Part shown: positions 8,149 through 18,800 of the stretch, in pieces | Layout of the letters: the number at the start of each line of letters is the position of its first letter | How positions within the stretch are numbered: the first letter of the stretch is position 1 | Source: Clostridium paraputrificum | GTDB lineage: Bacteria > Bacillota > Clostridia > Clostridiales > Clostridiaceae | Direction of reading: 5' to 3' | NCBI RefSeq assembly: GCF_900447045.1 | Contig: NZ_UAWH01000015.1 | Span: forward strand, 1 to 64,000 | DNA: 64,000 nucleotides | Made by a program: the position numbers and the translations under genes | The notes under the pieces: generated by a model | The model's input: only the letters and a program-made list of their open reading frames with translations | What the model was told of the DNA's origin: nothing | Database searches by the model: none

Positions 8149-10902
8149 ATGTTAAAGAAGGCATTTTATAAAAATGCTAAAGCAATGTTAGCCATAGCTA
8201 TAATTGCTTCTATACTTATGACAAATACAGTTCCTGTAATAGCTGCTGATCAAAAGAAGAATGGATCAGTTATGACTGTTGAAGCACAAGGATTAAAAAA
8301 GTACCGCAATGTTATGTATTATGGTGATTGGTCTATATGGGGTGGGCAGAAGCAGTTTAATCCAAAGGATATACCTGCAGATCAATTGACACATCTTAAC
8401 TTTGCATTTTTAGACTTTGATGAGCACGGCAACCTACAATTTACCGATAAAGATGCTGCAATGACTCATGCAGTAGGAAATAGTGACGTGTTAGCTGGTG
8501 AACCTAATGCTGGTATTTTAAATGGATTTAAGGTACTAAAGAGTGAAAATCCTAATTTGAAAATTGGAGTTTCATTAGGTGGATGGTCAAAATCAGGGGA
8601 TTTTTCAAAAGTTTGTGCTAATAAAGAGAGTCGTACTAAGTTTGTGCAGAATGTAATGGCATTTATTAAGTATACTAACATGGACTTTGTTGATGTGGAT
8701 TGGGAGTACCCAACCTTTGTAAGAGAGCCTGACCTTTGTGATAACTCAAGAGATGAAGGAACAAAATATAGCACTTCAGCTGATAAAGAAAACTTTATTG
8801 ATTTGTTGCAAGATTTAAGAAACGCTCTAGATGCTCAAGGTAAGGAGCTTAATAAGACTTATGAACTTTCAGTAGCCCTACCAGCTCCAATAGAGAAAGT
8901 ATCTGCAGGAATAGATGTACCAAAATTATTTAGTTTAGTAGACTTTGCTAATATCATGACCTATGATATGAGAGGAGCATGGGATAATATTAGTGGACAC
9001 CAAACAGGATTATACACTAACTCTAAAGATCCATTTAAGGATAAGGGATTATCTATAGATGAAAGTGTTAAGTATTATCTATCCCAAGGAGCACCATCTG
9101 AAAAAATAGTAATTGGTGCAGCTTATTATACTCGTGGTTGGGAAAAAGTTAGTAGTGAGGGGACAGCTACAGCAACACCTGGCTTGTTTGGAGATGCAGC
9201 CTTAGTTACAACAGATGCAGATGGAACACCAACAACAGGTGCTTGGCCTGAGGCACCATTGAAGAATGGTGAGGGTGGTCGTATGACAGGAGTATGGTCT
9301 TACAATGCTTTAGATGCATTAAAATCAAAATATTCTGGATTAAAAGAGTATTGGGATGATGAAGCTAAGGCTCCATATTTATATAATCCAACAACAGGTG
9401 CTTTTTTTAGCTATGATAATGTAAAATCAATACAAGAGAAATGTAAATATGTAAAGGAGAATAACCTTGGTGGAATGATTGCTTGGATGGCATCAATGGA
9501 TAAAACAACTACATCTACAAAACGTGATGAATTAACCAAAGCAACTAAAGAGTCTTTATTTGGATCAGTAAGTTTGCCTAAATATGATGTTTCAAGTTAT
9601 AAAGTAAATGTTACTGCAAAAATAGAACCTACAAAGGCAATAATGGGAAGTAGTGGAAATAGTGAATTAAAAATAACAATTACAAATAATGAAAAACTAT
9701 CTGAATCGGATGAGGTATTAAGTGCAGTAGAATTACCTGCAAAAACCTTAATGAATCCAACATTATATCTAGAGACCTATGGTCTTACTATATCTGGGGT
9801 ACAATATCCATTAGAAAGCTCAAATGTAGTAGAAGAGAATGGTAAGTATGTTATAAAATTAAGTGATACTTACGATGGTAAATTTATAAAACCTGGTGAA
9901 AGTAAGACGTATACATTAGACACAAAGGAATCTGTTGATAATTTAGAAGGTATAATTAGTCTTACTATGAACCAAAGAGTTTATAAATCTTCACAAGCTT
10001 ATGGAGGACAAACCTTATATGGATATTCTTCGGATGAGGAAACTGTAACTCCTGATGGGAATACTCTACCTAACATTGCTGGAGTTAGAAACAAGAAAAT
10101 AGTAATAGGAGATAAGTTTAATCCATTAGAAGGAATAACAGCGTTAGATAAGGAAGATGGTGATATAACTAGTAAAATAGTTGTTACAGGTGTTGTAGAT
10201 GTAAGTAAAGAAGGTAAATATGAGTTGATATATTCTGTTAAAGACAACAATGGAGGGGAAAGAGTTCTTAAGGCTGTAATTACTGTTGGTAAAAAGACAA
10301 TAATTGAAGCTGATAACTATGATTCAAAGAAGTCTTATTCAAAAGGTGATATAGTAGTTTATGCTGGACGTAGGTATGAATGCGTATGGTATTCTGCGTC
10401 AGGAATAATACCTGGAACTATGGCTGCCATATGGAAAGACTTAGGCTCAGCCGAAATAGTTATCGAACCAGATCCTACACAAGAAATACAACAACCAAAT
10501 GGTAATTATCTTCCTACTTTATGGGGAGTAAAAGACTCAAATATACTAATTGGAGATGATTTTGATCCTTTAGTTGGAATTAAAGCTTTAGATAAAGAAG
10601 ATGGAGATATAACCAGTAAAATAGTTGTTACAGGAACTGTGGATACAACTAAAACTGGAAAATATGAGTTAATGTATTCCATTAAAGATAGTAGTGATGC
10701 AGAAAGAAGTGTAAAAGCTGTAGTAACAGTTGTAAGTAATACAACACCTCCTAAGGATGACTATAGTGCTACTAAAAATTATGTTATGGGAGATGTAGTA
10801 ATATATAACGGACATAAATATGAATGTATATGGTATTCTGTACAAGGAATTACCCCAGGAACTATGGATGTTATATGGAAGGACTTGGGTGTTGCTGAGT
10901 AG
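8149..10902 (+). CDS. Secreted modular chitinase, family GH18
   Basis: A 917-residue extracellular endo- or exochitinase. A signal peptide spans residues 1-33 (a basic start, a hydrophobic core, cleavage near VIAA). The GH18 barrel covers about residues 50-470, with SLGGWS at 142 and the catalytic DFVDVDWE, whose D179, D182, D184 and E186 match DxxDxDxE. A linker/Ig-like region follows. Then come two repeats of an Ig-like module (ALDKEDGDITSKIVVTG twice) alternating with two CBM5/12 chitin-binding modules (WYSASGIIPGTM and WYSVQGITPGTM). It resembles chitinases of chitinolytic clostridia. AAGGAGAG precedes the ATG. TTTCC-AAT-GGAAA at 8103-8115 may be an operator. It is monocistronic. Confidence 0.95.
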   Translation: MLKKAFYKNAKAMLAIAIIASILMTNTVPVIAADQKKNGSVMTVEAQGLKKYRNVMYYGDWSIWGGQKQFNPKDIPADQLTHLNFAFLDFDEHGNLQFTDKDAAMTHAVGNSDVLAGEPNAGILNGFKVLKSENPNLKIGVSLGGWSKSGDFSKVCANKESRTKFVQNVMAFIKYTNMDFVDVDWEYPTFVREPDLCDNSRDEGTKYSTSADKENFIDLLQDLRNALDAQGKELNKTYELSVALPAPIEKVSAGIDVPKLFSLVDFANIMTYDMRGAWDNISGHQTGLYTNSKDPFKDKGLSIDESVKYYLSQGAPSEKIVIGAAYYTRGWEKVSSEGTATATPGLFGDAALVTTDADGTPTTGAWPEAPLKNGEGGRMTGVWSYNALDALKSKYSGLKEYWDDEAKAPYLYNPTTGAFFSYDNVKSIQEKCKYVKENNLGGMIAWMASMDKTTTSTKRDELTKATKESLFGSVSLPKYDVSSYKVNVTAKIEPTKAIMGSSGNSELKITITNNEKLSESDEVLSAVELPAKTLMNPTLYLETYGLTISGVQYPLESSNVVEENGKYVIKLSDTYDGKFIKPGESKTYTLDTKESVDNLEGIISLTMNQRVYKSSQAYGGQTLYGYSSDEETVTPDGNTLPNIAGVRNKKIVIGDKFNPLEGITALDKEDGDITSKIVVTGVVDVSKEGKYELIYSVKDNNGGERVLKAVITVGKKTIIEADNYDSKKSYSKGDIVVYAGRRYECVWYSASGIIPGTMAAIWKDLGSAEIVIEPDPTQEIQQPNGNYLPTLWGVKDSNILIGDDFDPLVGIKALDKEDGDITSKIVVTGTVDTTKTGKYELMYSIKDSSDAERSVKAVVTVVSNTTPPKDDYSATKNYVMGDVVIYNGHKYECIWYSVQGITPGTMDVIWKDLGVAE

Positions 10903-10918
10903 TATTAAATAAAAATAG

Positions 10919-10950
10919 ATCCTGCATTTTTTTGCAGGATTTATTTTTTT
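10919..10950 (+). terminator. Intrinsic terminator after the chitinase gene
   Basis: ATCCTGCA (10919-10926) pairs with TGCAGGAT (10933-10940), followed by a T-rich tail. Confidence 0.88.
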
Positions 10951-11363
10951 GAAAATATATTAGTAAGTAGGAACAAGTTGCTTTTATAAATATAAAAAGT
11001 ATTTTAGTATAAGACAAGTGATTATTATTGTTGATAGAAATACATGATTTCCATTTCAATATTATAATAAAAATATTTTTTTGAATTTATATCATATAAA
11101 CTTATCCTAACCTGCATTTTAAATATATAAATATATATTTATTTCTTCATATATTTAAAACAATATATAAATATTTCTTTTTGCTAGAATTAAAGCTACC
11201 AAAATAATTTGTACAAACCTTTTTCTATACATTCTCACAGTGATTATCATATTTAGTTTTGGTTGCAGTTTCGTCACTTAATTCATTCATGGCTATATTT
11301 ATTTTTACGCGATTCTGTGTTAATATTTGAGTGGTCCATAGTGATTATGGATGTATAGATGAG
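10951..11363. other. Long AT-rich intergenic stretch with decayed sequence
   Basis: No intact gene is visible. The first 200 bp are extremely AT-rich. On the minus strand between about 11300 and 11130 there are short interrupted frames (one begins MNELSDETATKTK, another MYRKRFVQIILVALILA) without ribosome binding sites, suggesting decayed coding sequence. I cannot identify the source. Confidence 0.4.
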
Positions 11364-11437
11364 AGGATAATACATGGAAGTTCCATAAGTAATTTTTATT
11401 TTATGGATAGTTCTACACTTATAGTGTGGTTTTTATT
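11364..11437 (+). pseudogene. Remnant of the 2H phosphoesterase gene 3' end and terminator
   Basis: An ungapped comparison with 7927-8000 gives 59 identical bases of 74 by hand count. The remnant keeps the coding frame for DNTWK(F)HK, then a TAA, whereas the intact gene continues five more codons. The terminator hairpin is also preserved (CTACAC-TTATA-GTGTGG). It may still terminate transcription just before the HD hydrolase gene. No upstream part of the gene is clearly recognisable. Confidence 0.75.
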
Positions 11438-11452
11438 TTGAAAGGAGATAAC

Positions 11453-11998
11453 ATGAGAAAAGGTGACTTTATATATACAGGAAAAGAGGTTGAGTTTTAT
11501 CCTTTAGATCCAAGAGAAGAGGAAATATTAATAGAAGATATTGGACATGCATTGTCTTTAATATGTAGAGGAAATGGACATACTAATCATTTCTACAGTG
11601 TAGCACAACATTCAATAAATTGTGCTAAAGAAGCAAAAGTAAGAGGATACTCAAATAGAGTTCAGCTTGCCTGCTTGTTACATGATGGGTCGGAAGCCTA
11701 TCTTTCAGATATTACAAGACCTGTTAAAAAGGAACTTAAAGAATACCTTATTATAGAAGATAAATTACAAAATGCAATTTATAAGAAGTATGGTATTGGA
11801 GACTTAACAAAGGAGGAGCTTAATCTAATTAAAAGTGTTGATGATTCAATGCTAAAATATGAGATGAAGTACCTTATGAATTTTCATGAAATTATAGGAG
11901 AGGATTTAGTAGGTAATTATTCATTAGAGTTTGTTCTTATGAGCGAAGTTGAAAAGGAATTCTTAGAATTATTTAATGAAATAAAAATCTATGTATAA
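11453..11998 (+). CDS. HD-domain phosphohydrolase
   Basis: A 181-residue HD-superfamily metal-dependent hydrolase. It contains HFYSVAQHS, the HD pair in CLLHDGSEAYLSDI, and a later Asp (SVDDSML), matching the H...HD...D pattern of YfbR-like nucleotidases and related phage-type HD proteins. AAAGGAGAT seven bases upstream fixes ATG 11453; the frame extends upstream to 11426 without a better start. A nucleotide substrate is likely but not shown. It is monocistronic. Confidence 0.82.
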   Translation: MRKGDFIYTGKEVEFYPLDPREEEILIEDIGHALSLICRGNGHTNHFYSVAQHSINCAKEAKVRGYSNRVQLACLLHDGSEAYLSDITRPVKKELKEYLIIEDKLQNAIYKKYGIGDLTKEELNLIKSVDDSMLKYEMKYLMNFHEIIGEDLVGNYSLEFVLMSEVEKEFLELFNEIKIYV

Positions 11999-12002
11999 AA
12001 AT

Positions 12003-12031
12003 AGGACAGTCTTGGTTAGGGACTGTCCTTT
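12003..12031 (+). terminator. Intrinsic terminator
   Basis: AGGACAGTC (12003-12011) pairs with GACTGTCCT (12021-12029). The T-tail is short. Confidence 0.75.
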
Positions 12032-12044
12032 GACATAGGGGGAT

Positions 12045-12070
12045 TATATATGGTATTGCTACCATATATA
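12045..12070. repeat. Perfect palindrome, 11-bp arms
   Basis: TATATATGGTA-TTGC-TACCATATATA lies between two convergent terminators and has no U-tract. It could be a protein-binding site or a minor hairpin; no gene start is near. Confidence 0.4.
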
Positions 12071-12136
12071 GTAGGTTATTATGATTACATTAATATTATG
12101 GACAAATTAAGAAAATATATACAAAGAAAAATAAAT

Positions 12137-12176
12137 TTTTTTATAAAAAATAAAAGAAGAGTTTAAGGCTCTTCTT
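12137..12176 (-). terminator. Terminator of the ArsR-type regulator gene
   Basis: AAGAAGAG (12154-12161) pairs with CTCTTCTT (12169-12176). On the minus strand it is followed by a long T-rich tract. It overlaps the regulator's stop codon. Confidence 0.8.
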
Positions 12177-13275
12177 ATTTTAGTAATAGGTTATTAACTT
12201 CATTAAGAAAATTTTCAAGAATATCTTTATTCATACTGTAGTAAATTCTATTATTTTTCTTTTCAACTTTAACAAATCTAGCATTTATTAGTGCAGTCAT
12301 ATGGTGTGATATTGTTGAAGTAGAAAGGTTGAATTTTTCAGATAGTTCTTGGCCATAAGCTGAAGTATCTTTAATAGACACTAATATATCAAATTTACTT
12401 TTATCACCCAGAAGTTTTAGATTTTGATATACTTCCAAATGATTTGAATTAACTCTAGTTTCAATAGTAAATTTATCATTAAATAAAACACCGATTTTTA
12501 TAACATTTTTATATATATTATCATTATCTAAAGAAAATGAAATGTTTGAAGGATTTAATATTGAGTGACATACAATTATTTCTTCATATCCAGAACCTAA
12601 ATCATAGTTTAGAGAAGAGGTAAGAAAATGCAATATATCATTTTGTTCAATAAATGGTTCCCAATAATCCGTAAAATCTTTAGTTAATTTAGAGAGTTCT
12701 TTGTCATATTTTTTTAGTTCAAGCACGCAAGTATTTAGCATTGATGAAAGTTCTTCTATCAATGAGTTTATATTTAAAAAAGCAAGTTGAATATTCCACT
12801 TGTTTTTTATACTTGTATCTAATGATGATATAAGAGATACAAGTTCCTCAAAAGAAGCAATTTCAGTATTTTTAAGCTCTGTACCTGCAATATCATTGGA
12901 AGAAAGAAGTTGGGCAAAGTTATAAATCTTTTCTTTATAACTCATATTTTTAATTAAAGTGAGTTGTTCTTCTAATGAAATATCTAAAAATCTGTTTTGA
13001 TTTAAAAGTAATATATCTGCAATGCTCAAATCATTTAAGTTTAAATCTTTAAAAAAGAAGTCTAATCTTTCTTTTGAAAAATCCAAATTTGAAAATACTT
13101 TTGCAGCAATTCTTGATATTATATCTATTACGGTGCTTGTATATTCATTACATAATGGATAATTTCTTTTTAATCTATTTTTTAAATCTTCAAAGCTAAA
13201 GTCATTAGTCATTAATTTTAGAAGATCTAGTGATTCAGAATAATAATTTATATCTTTTTTTAAAATTGTTTTCAA
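12175..13275 (-). CDS. ArsR-type winged-helix regulator with a long N-terminal domain
   Basis: A 366-residue protein. The C-terminal 85 residues form an ArsR-like winged helix (LLGDKSKFDILVSI, then the recognition helix in LSTSTISHHMTALI, then a wing with RIYYSM). The N-terminal 280 residues are helical and of unknown function, as in DUF5937-type regulators. GAGGTG on the minus strand favours TTG 13275 as start; an in-frame GTG lies nine bases earlier. A 15-bp palindrome in the promoter is a likely operator. It sits downstream of an MFS exporter on the same strand, which it probably regulates. Confidence 0.78.
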   Translation of the reverse strand: MKTILKKDINYYSESLDLLKLMTNDFSFEDLKNRLKRNYPLCNEYTSTVIDIISRIAAKVFSNLDFSKERLDFFFKDLNLNDLSIADILLLNQNRFLDISLEEQLTLIKNMSYKEKIYNFAQLLSSNDIAGTELKNTEIASFEELVSLISSLDTSIKNKWNIQLAFLNINSLIEELSSMLNTCVLELKKYDKELSKLTKDFTDYWEPFIEQNDILHFLTSSLNYDLGSGYEEIIVCHSILNPSNISFSLDNDNIYKNVIKIGVLFNDKFTIETRVNSNHLEVYQNLKLLGDKSKFDILVSIKDTSAYGQELSEKFNLSTSTISHHMTALINARFVKVEKKNNRIYYSMNKDILENFLNEVNNLLLK

Positions 13276-13297
13276 AATAAACACCTCAAGTATATGA

Positions 13298-13312
13298 TAA
13301 CAATTATTGTTA
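13298..13312 (-). promoter_or_regulatory. Palindromic operator candidate
   Basis: TAACAAT-T-ATTGTTA, perfect 7-bp arms, about 23 bp upstream of the ArsR-type regulator start and between it and the MFS gene. Dyads of this size are typical ArsR-family sites. Confidence 0.5.
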
Positions 13313-13337
13313 ACTTTTAAAAGAACTTAATCAGTAG

Positions 13338-14591
13338 TTATAACTCTCCTTTATTTATAAATTTAAATAAATATAGGGAAAATATAAAGCTGAGTAAAAA
13401 ACCGTTGATTATGAATATACTATTAACGGACATAGAAGATGATGCAATAGAAATAATGAAAGACATAGCTGGTACTGTAGAGCATGAAGAAGCATTAAAA
13501 ATTGCACTACACCTTGATAAATAATTTTCTTCTACAGATTTAATAAATAAAACTTGTAAGGAAGCAGAGAGCAATGATACAAATAGTCCAAGTATAGCAG
13601 AGATTATTCCTAATAGAATATTTGCCATAAAATAAGATAAATTTAAAGTGGATATAAAGATTATTAATATATAATAAATCCCTAAAAATAAGCCAGATAT
13701 AGACATAAGGATTGTGTTTTTAATACGCTTATTTATTGTAGGATAAATAAGAGAACCAATAATCATACCTAAGCTAAGAGTAACACTTAAAATAGTAAGT
13801 AGTCCTACATTACCATTAAAAACAGTCTTTACAAGAGGGGCTTGAAGCGAATTTAGTGGTACAAGCCCTGTATTTAAAAGTGCACATATAATACATAATG
13901 TTAATATAATTTTTTTTGTTTTTATATACTTAAATCCGTCTTTTAAGTCAGTGAAGTAAGTGCTTTTCTCACTAAAAGAAGAAAAAGATTTACTAACATG
14001 AGTATTTAACTTTATGAAGCTTATTATAATAGCTGACATAATAAATGTAATTGCATCTAATAAAATAGCTGTTTGCATACCAAATGTTGCAATGATGCCA
14101 CCAGCAACTGCAAGCCCTACTAATTCTGAAATTTTACATGCTGTATTACTAAAAGATATAGCGTATTCGTAATAATCTTTAGGTAGTAGTTTAGGCAGAA
14201 TAGAAGAACTTGCAGGAAGTCTAAATGCTTCTACAGATGAGTTGATAAAAGTTATAAACAGTAATATAAATGGATTTAAGATACCTAAAATAAATAGTAG
14301 TGATATTAGAGAAACGCATACCCCCCTTATGACATCTGTTATAATCATAATTTTTTTCTTATCCATTCGTTCTACCCATACACCAGCAAATGGTTGAAAT
14401 ATAATAGATGGAAGCATGTTTACTCCAAATATAATGGCAGACCAAGATGGATTATTTGTAATTTCATAAACTAGCCATGTAAAAGCAATTGAATCTATAG
14501 AATCCCCAAATCTACTAACAATATTAGCAATAAAAAGCTTCAATGCCTCTTTCTGTTTAAAAATATCTTTATAGGTTATAGAATTATTCAT
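13338..14591 (-). CDS. MFS efflux transporter (MFS_3 / enterobactin-exporter-like)
   Basis: A 417-residue membrane protein with about 12 hydrophobic segments. It has the family opening (IVSRFGDSIDSIAFTWLVYE) and a loop motif (PFAGVWVERMDKKKIMI) typical of MFS_3 drug and siderophore exporters. The start at ATG 14591 is chosen for the GGGGG-containing ribosome binding site; the frame runs open further upstream without support. The adjacent regulator gene follows on the same strand with about 60 bp between. Likely a drug exporter; substrate unknown. Confidence 0.85.
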   Translation of the reverse strand: MNNSITYKDIFKQKEALKLFIANIVSRFGDSIDSIAFTWLVYEITNNPSWSAIIFGVNMLPSIIFQPFAGVWVERMDKKKIMIITDVIRGVCVSLISLLFILGILNPFILLFITFINSSVEAFRLPASSSILPKLLPKDYYEYAISFSNTACKISELVGLAVAGGIIATFGMQTAILLDAITFIMSAIIISFIKLNTHVSKSFSSFSEKSTYFTDLKDGFKYIKTKKIILTLCIICALLNTGLVPLNSLQAPLVKTVFNGNVGLLTILSVTLSLGMIIGSLIYPTINKRIKNTILMSISGLFLGIYYILIIFISTLNLSYFMANILLGIISAILGLFVSLLSASLQVLFIKSVEENYLSRCSAIFNASSCSTVPAMSFIISIASSSMSVNSIFIINGFLLSFIFSLYLFKFINKGEL

Positions 14592-14698
14592 AAAATATAG
14601 CCCCCTTTTATTATAGTTAGATAAGTATGAAACATATCGTTCGATTATAGTATAATAATATATTTTATGAATATCAAACAAAAGTATTCGACAAATAT

Positions 14699-14731
14699 AA
14701 AAGAAGCTTAAAAATATATTAAGCTTCTTTT
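14699..14731 (-). terminator. Terminator of the aldo/keto reductase gene
   Basis: A 13-bp stem, 14699-14711 with 14719-14731, just past the minus-strand stop codon and rich in T on the far side. Confidence 0.8.
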
Positions 14732-14735
14732 ATGT

Positions 14736-15587
14736 TTAAAAATTAATATTATCAGGATTTACTCCAGAGCCTTCACAACCTTTTAAGTTTTGGATTAGTT
14801 CCATATCTTCTTTTAATAATTCAAAGTCAAATATCATAGAATTTTCTTTTATTCTACTTGGAGTAACTGACTTAGGAAGTGGAAGAATTTCATTTTGAAT
14901 ATGCCAACGCAAAGTTATTTGAGCAATTGATTTATTATATTTATTTGCTATATCTTGCATTTCTTTAACTTTAAATATTCTACCAGTGGAAAGAGGTCCC
15001 CAAGCTTCAACTAATATATTATTATTCCTACAGAATTTAACTGTTTCATCTTGATTATGGCTTGGATGTAGTTCAATCTGGTTAACCATTGGTTTAATAT
15101 TACAATTTTCAAATATCACTTTTAAATGATGAGGTTTAAAATTACTTACCCCAATAGCCCTGATTTTACCTTCGCTATAAAGTTTTTCAAAAGCTTTCCA
15201 AGTTTCACAAATAGCTTCTTTCCAATCTTCTTTATGTTCTTTCACTACAGGCCAATGAATTAGATATAAATCTAAGTAGTCTAAGCCTAAGTCTTTTATA
15301 GTTTTATCAAAAGCTTTTAAAGTACTTTCATATCCTTGATCAGTATTCCAAAGCTTACTTGTTACAAACAACTCTTCCCTATTAATTCTAGAAAGTTTAA
15401 TGGCTTTACCAACACTTTCTTCGTTGCCATAGCAAGCTGCAGTATCAATGTGACGATATCCACATTTCATAGCTTCCAAAACTGAATTTATAGCAGTTTC
15501 CCCATTTGGAGTTTGCCATGTACCAAAACCTACACAAGGAATATTTACACCATTACAAAGTGTATAAGTATCTTTTAAATTATTCAT
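14736..15587 (-). CDS. Aldo/keto reductase (AKR5 / 2,5-diketo-gluconate reductase type)
   Basis: A 283-residue NAD(P)H-dependent carbonyl reductase with a TIM barrel. The catalytic tetrad is visible: Asp in HIDTAACYGNE, Tyr in the same segment, Lys in VTSKLWN, and His in YLIHWPV. The cofactor-binding end carries LPKSVTPSRIKEN. Length and motifs match YtbE/YvgN-type proteins, which detoxify aldehydes such as methylglyoxal. GAGGAGAGG precedes ATG 15587. It is monocistronic. Confidence 0.93.
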   Translation of the reverse strand: MNNLKDTYTLCNGVNIPCVGFGTWQTPNGETAINSVLEAMKCGYRHIDTAACYGNEESVGKAIKLSRINREELFVTSKLWNTDQGYESTLKAFDKTIKDLGLDYLDLYLIHWPVVKEHKEDWKEAICETWKAFEKLYSEGKIRAIGVSNFKPHHLKVIFENCNIKPMVNQIELHPSHNQDETVKFCRNNNILVEAWGPLSTGRIFKVKEMQDIANKYNKSIAQITLRWHIQNEILPLPKSVTPSRIKENSMIFDFELLKEDMELIQNLKGCEGSGVNPDNINF

Positions 15588-15852
15588 ATTTTAATCCTCT
15601 CCTCAATTCTACTATATATAACATTATACCTTATATTACCACATTGCGAAATTGCTACTTTTTTTAATTGTTATTTTAATTAAATAATAATTAATTTTCT
15701 ATATTAACAACTGTAAAAAAATGGTAAATAATAACTTTGGGTGATTTTTTTTATTGAATTTATATGTAAATTTAGAAATATAAGTGAATAAAGAATAATA
15801 CCTATATACTGTAAAACAAATTTTTGTGAGGGAAGGTGAGGGTAAAGAAAGG

Positions 15853-18800
15853 ATGAAGAAGGGGTTTAAAAGGAAACTAGCAACGTGGGTGGGGATATTA
15901 TTTGTTATTACACAAATAATTCCGGCTAGAACTATTAATGCAACAACAGAAGAGGAAGAAAATAAGAAGTACGGTACTATAGAACACTATAATGGTATTC
16001 TATTTGGCGATGATAAATTAGTTTCATATGATAATAAAAATTATGCGTATATTTCTAAAGGTGGTGATAATGAAGGTGCAGTTGCTGTAGGCGGAGATAT
16101 GCATACTCCATATTTAGATAATAGTATGGATTTTGGAGCAAGTGCTGCATCAGGTTACACAGGAATAGGTAGCAAGTATGAAGATAACGGAATGCCAACG
16201 GTAATGACAAGTGGCAAATGGGATAAGATTATTGGTAGTAATATAACTGTATATGGAAGCAAAATCTTGCTTGCGCAAGAATACAATCAAGGGTTTGCTG
16301 TAATGGGAGCAGATGTAAACTATTCAGGTCAACAGAATATAAAAAATTCTATTTCTAAATTCAAAGGGAAAGTTTCAAATACTATTGGATATATAGAAAG
16401 TTTAGAAACTAACGGAAGCTTTGAAGATAATTCATATGGTAAAAATATTATTACCAATAATGGAAAAAATATTGTGAAAGTTAAGCTGGATTCAGGCATA
16501 ATTCCTTCCCTAGACTTAAAAGAAAGTGTAGATTTAGACAAACAATATGTTATTTACAGTAATGCTAAAGATATTAAGTTTAGTGGCGGTTGTGTTAGAT
16601 ATAATGGTGCGGATGTATGGGGAAGCAGTTTGCCAAAGGATTCTCCATTATTTAAAATTGCATCAAACTTTATTTGGGTATTCCCTAATGCTGAGACAGT
16701 AGAGATAAATAATTATGCCGTTATAGGTAGCGTTGTTGCACCAAAGGCCAAAGTTCATGGTAATGGCTCATCAATAAATGGCCAATTATTTGCATCTTCA
16801 TTACATCAAGAAGGAGGATTTGAACTTCATAATTTTACCAGTAGATGGAATTGGGAGTTAGATTCAAAAGGGTCAATAGAAATAGAAAAAGTAGATAGTA
16901 AAAATAGTAGTATTAAGTTAGCTGGAGCGGTATTTGAAGTATATGATTCAGAAGAGAACCTAAAGGGAACCATAAAAACTAATTCTCAAGGAAAATGTAG
17001 CCTTGGAAATCTAGAATATGGAGAATATACTTTAGTAGAGAAAATAGCACCATTAGGATATGTATTATCTTCTGATAGAATTACTGTTAATGTAAATTCA
17101 GAAGGAATAACTTATAAAACAATAACTAATACAAAGATCTTAGGAAAGATAAATATTCTAAAGGTAGATAGTGCTGATGAAAATATTAAGTTACCAGGAG
17201 CAGTATTTGGGGTTAAGGATTCCGAAGGAACTGTAGTAGATACAATAACTACTGACGAAAACGGAGTAGGAACTTCAAAGGAACTTCCATACGGAAGCTA
17301 CACAGTAGCAGAAGTAAGTGCACCATCAGGATATGAGTTATCAGGAGAATCTAAGAATGTAACAATAGATTCAAATGGAGAAACAATAGAGCTAACATTT
17401 GAAAATACAAAGATTTTAGGTAAGATAAATATCCTAAAAGTAGATGGTGCTGATGAAGGTGTTAAGTTACCAGGAGCAGTATTTGAGGTTAAGGATTTCC
17501 AAGGAACTGTAGTAGATACAATAACTACTGACGAAAACGGAGTAGGAACTTCAAAGGAACTTCCATACGGAAGCTACACAGTAGCAGAAGTAAGTGCACC
17601 TTCAGGATATGAGTTATCAGGAGAATCTAAGAATGTAACAATAGATTCAAATGGACAAATAATAGAGTTAACATTTAAAAATTCTAAACTTCTTGGTTCA
17701 ATAGCAATAGAAAAAGTAGATAGTGAAGACAGTGAAATTAAGTTAAAGGGAGCAGAATTTAAGGTGTTAAATTCTGACGGAGAAGAAGTAGGAAATATAG
17801 TAACGGGAGAAGATGGAAAAGGAAGTTTAGGAAGTTTACCATATGGAGAATATACTGTAATTGAAACTAAAGCTCCAGATGGATATGAATTATCCTTAGA
17901 TTTAGTAGTGGTTGAGGTAAACTCTAAGGCAGTAGTTTATAAAACAATAACTAATACAAAGATCTTAGGAAAGATAAATATTCTAAAGGTAGATAGTGCT
18001 GATGAAAATATTAAGTTACCAGGAGCAGTGTTTGAAGTTAAGGATTCCCAAGGAACTGTAGTAGATACAATAACTACTGATGAAAACGGAGTAGGAACGT
18101 CAAAAGAACTTCCATACGGAAGCTACACAGTAGCAGAAGTAAGTGCACCTTCAGGATATGAGTTATCAGGAGAATCTAAGGATGTAAAAATAGATTCAAA
18201 TGGACAAATAATAGAGTTAACATTTAAAAATTCTAAACTTCTTGGTTCAATAGCAATAGAAAAAGTAGATAGTGAAGACAGTGAAATTAAGTTAAAGGGA
18301 GCAGAATTTAAGGTGTTAAATTCTGACGGAGAAGAAGTAGGAAATATAGTAACGGGAGAAGATGGAAAAGGAAGTTTAGGAAGTTTACCATATGGAGAAT
18401 ATACTGTAATTGAAACTAAAGCTCCAGATGGATATGAATTATCCTTAGATTTAGTAGTGGTTGAGGTAAACTCTAAGGCAGTAGTTTATAAAACAATAAC
18501 TAATACAAAGATCTTAGGAAAGATAAATATTCTAAAGGTAGATAGTGCTGATGAAAATATTAAGTTACCAGGAGCAGTGTTTGAAGTTAAGGATTCCCAA
18601 GGAACTGTAGTAGATACAATAACTACTGACGAAAACGGAGTAGGAACTTCAAAGGAACTTCCATACGGAAGCTACACAGTAGCAGAAGTAAGTGCACCTT
18701 CAGGATATGAGTTATCAGGAGAATCTAAGAATGTAACAATAGATTCAAATGGACAAATAATAGAGTTAACATTTAAAAATTCTAAACTTCTTGGTTCAAT

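Noticed and set aside
11130-11330. Short minus-strand frames beginning MNELSDETATK and MYRKRFVQII
   Set aside because: They are interrupted, lack ribosome binding sites and match no family I know; described only as decayed sequence.
15826-15852. An earlier GTG start for the adhesin
   Set aside because: No ribosome binding site precedes it, and the ATG at 15853 gives a normal signal peptide.
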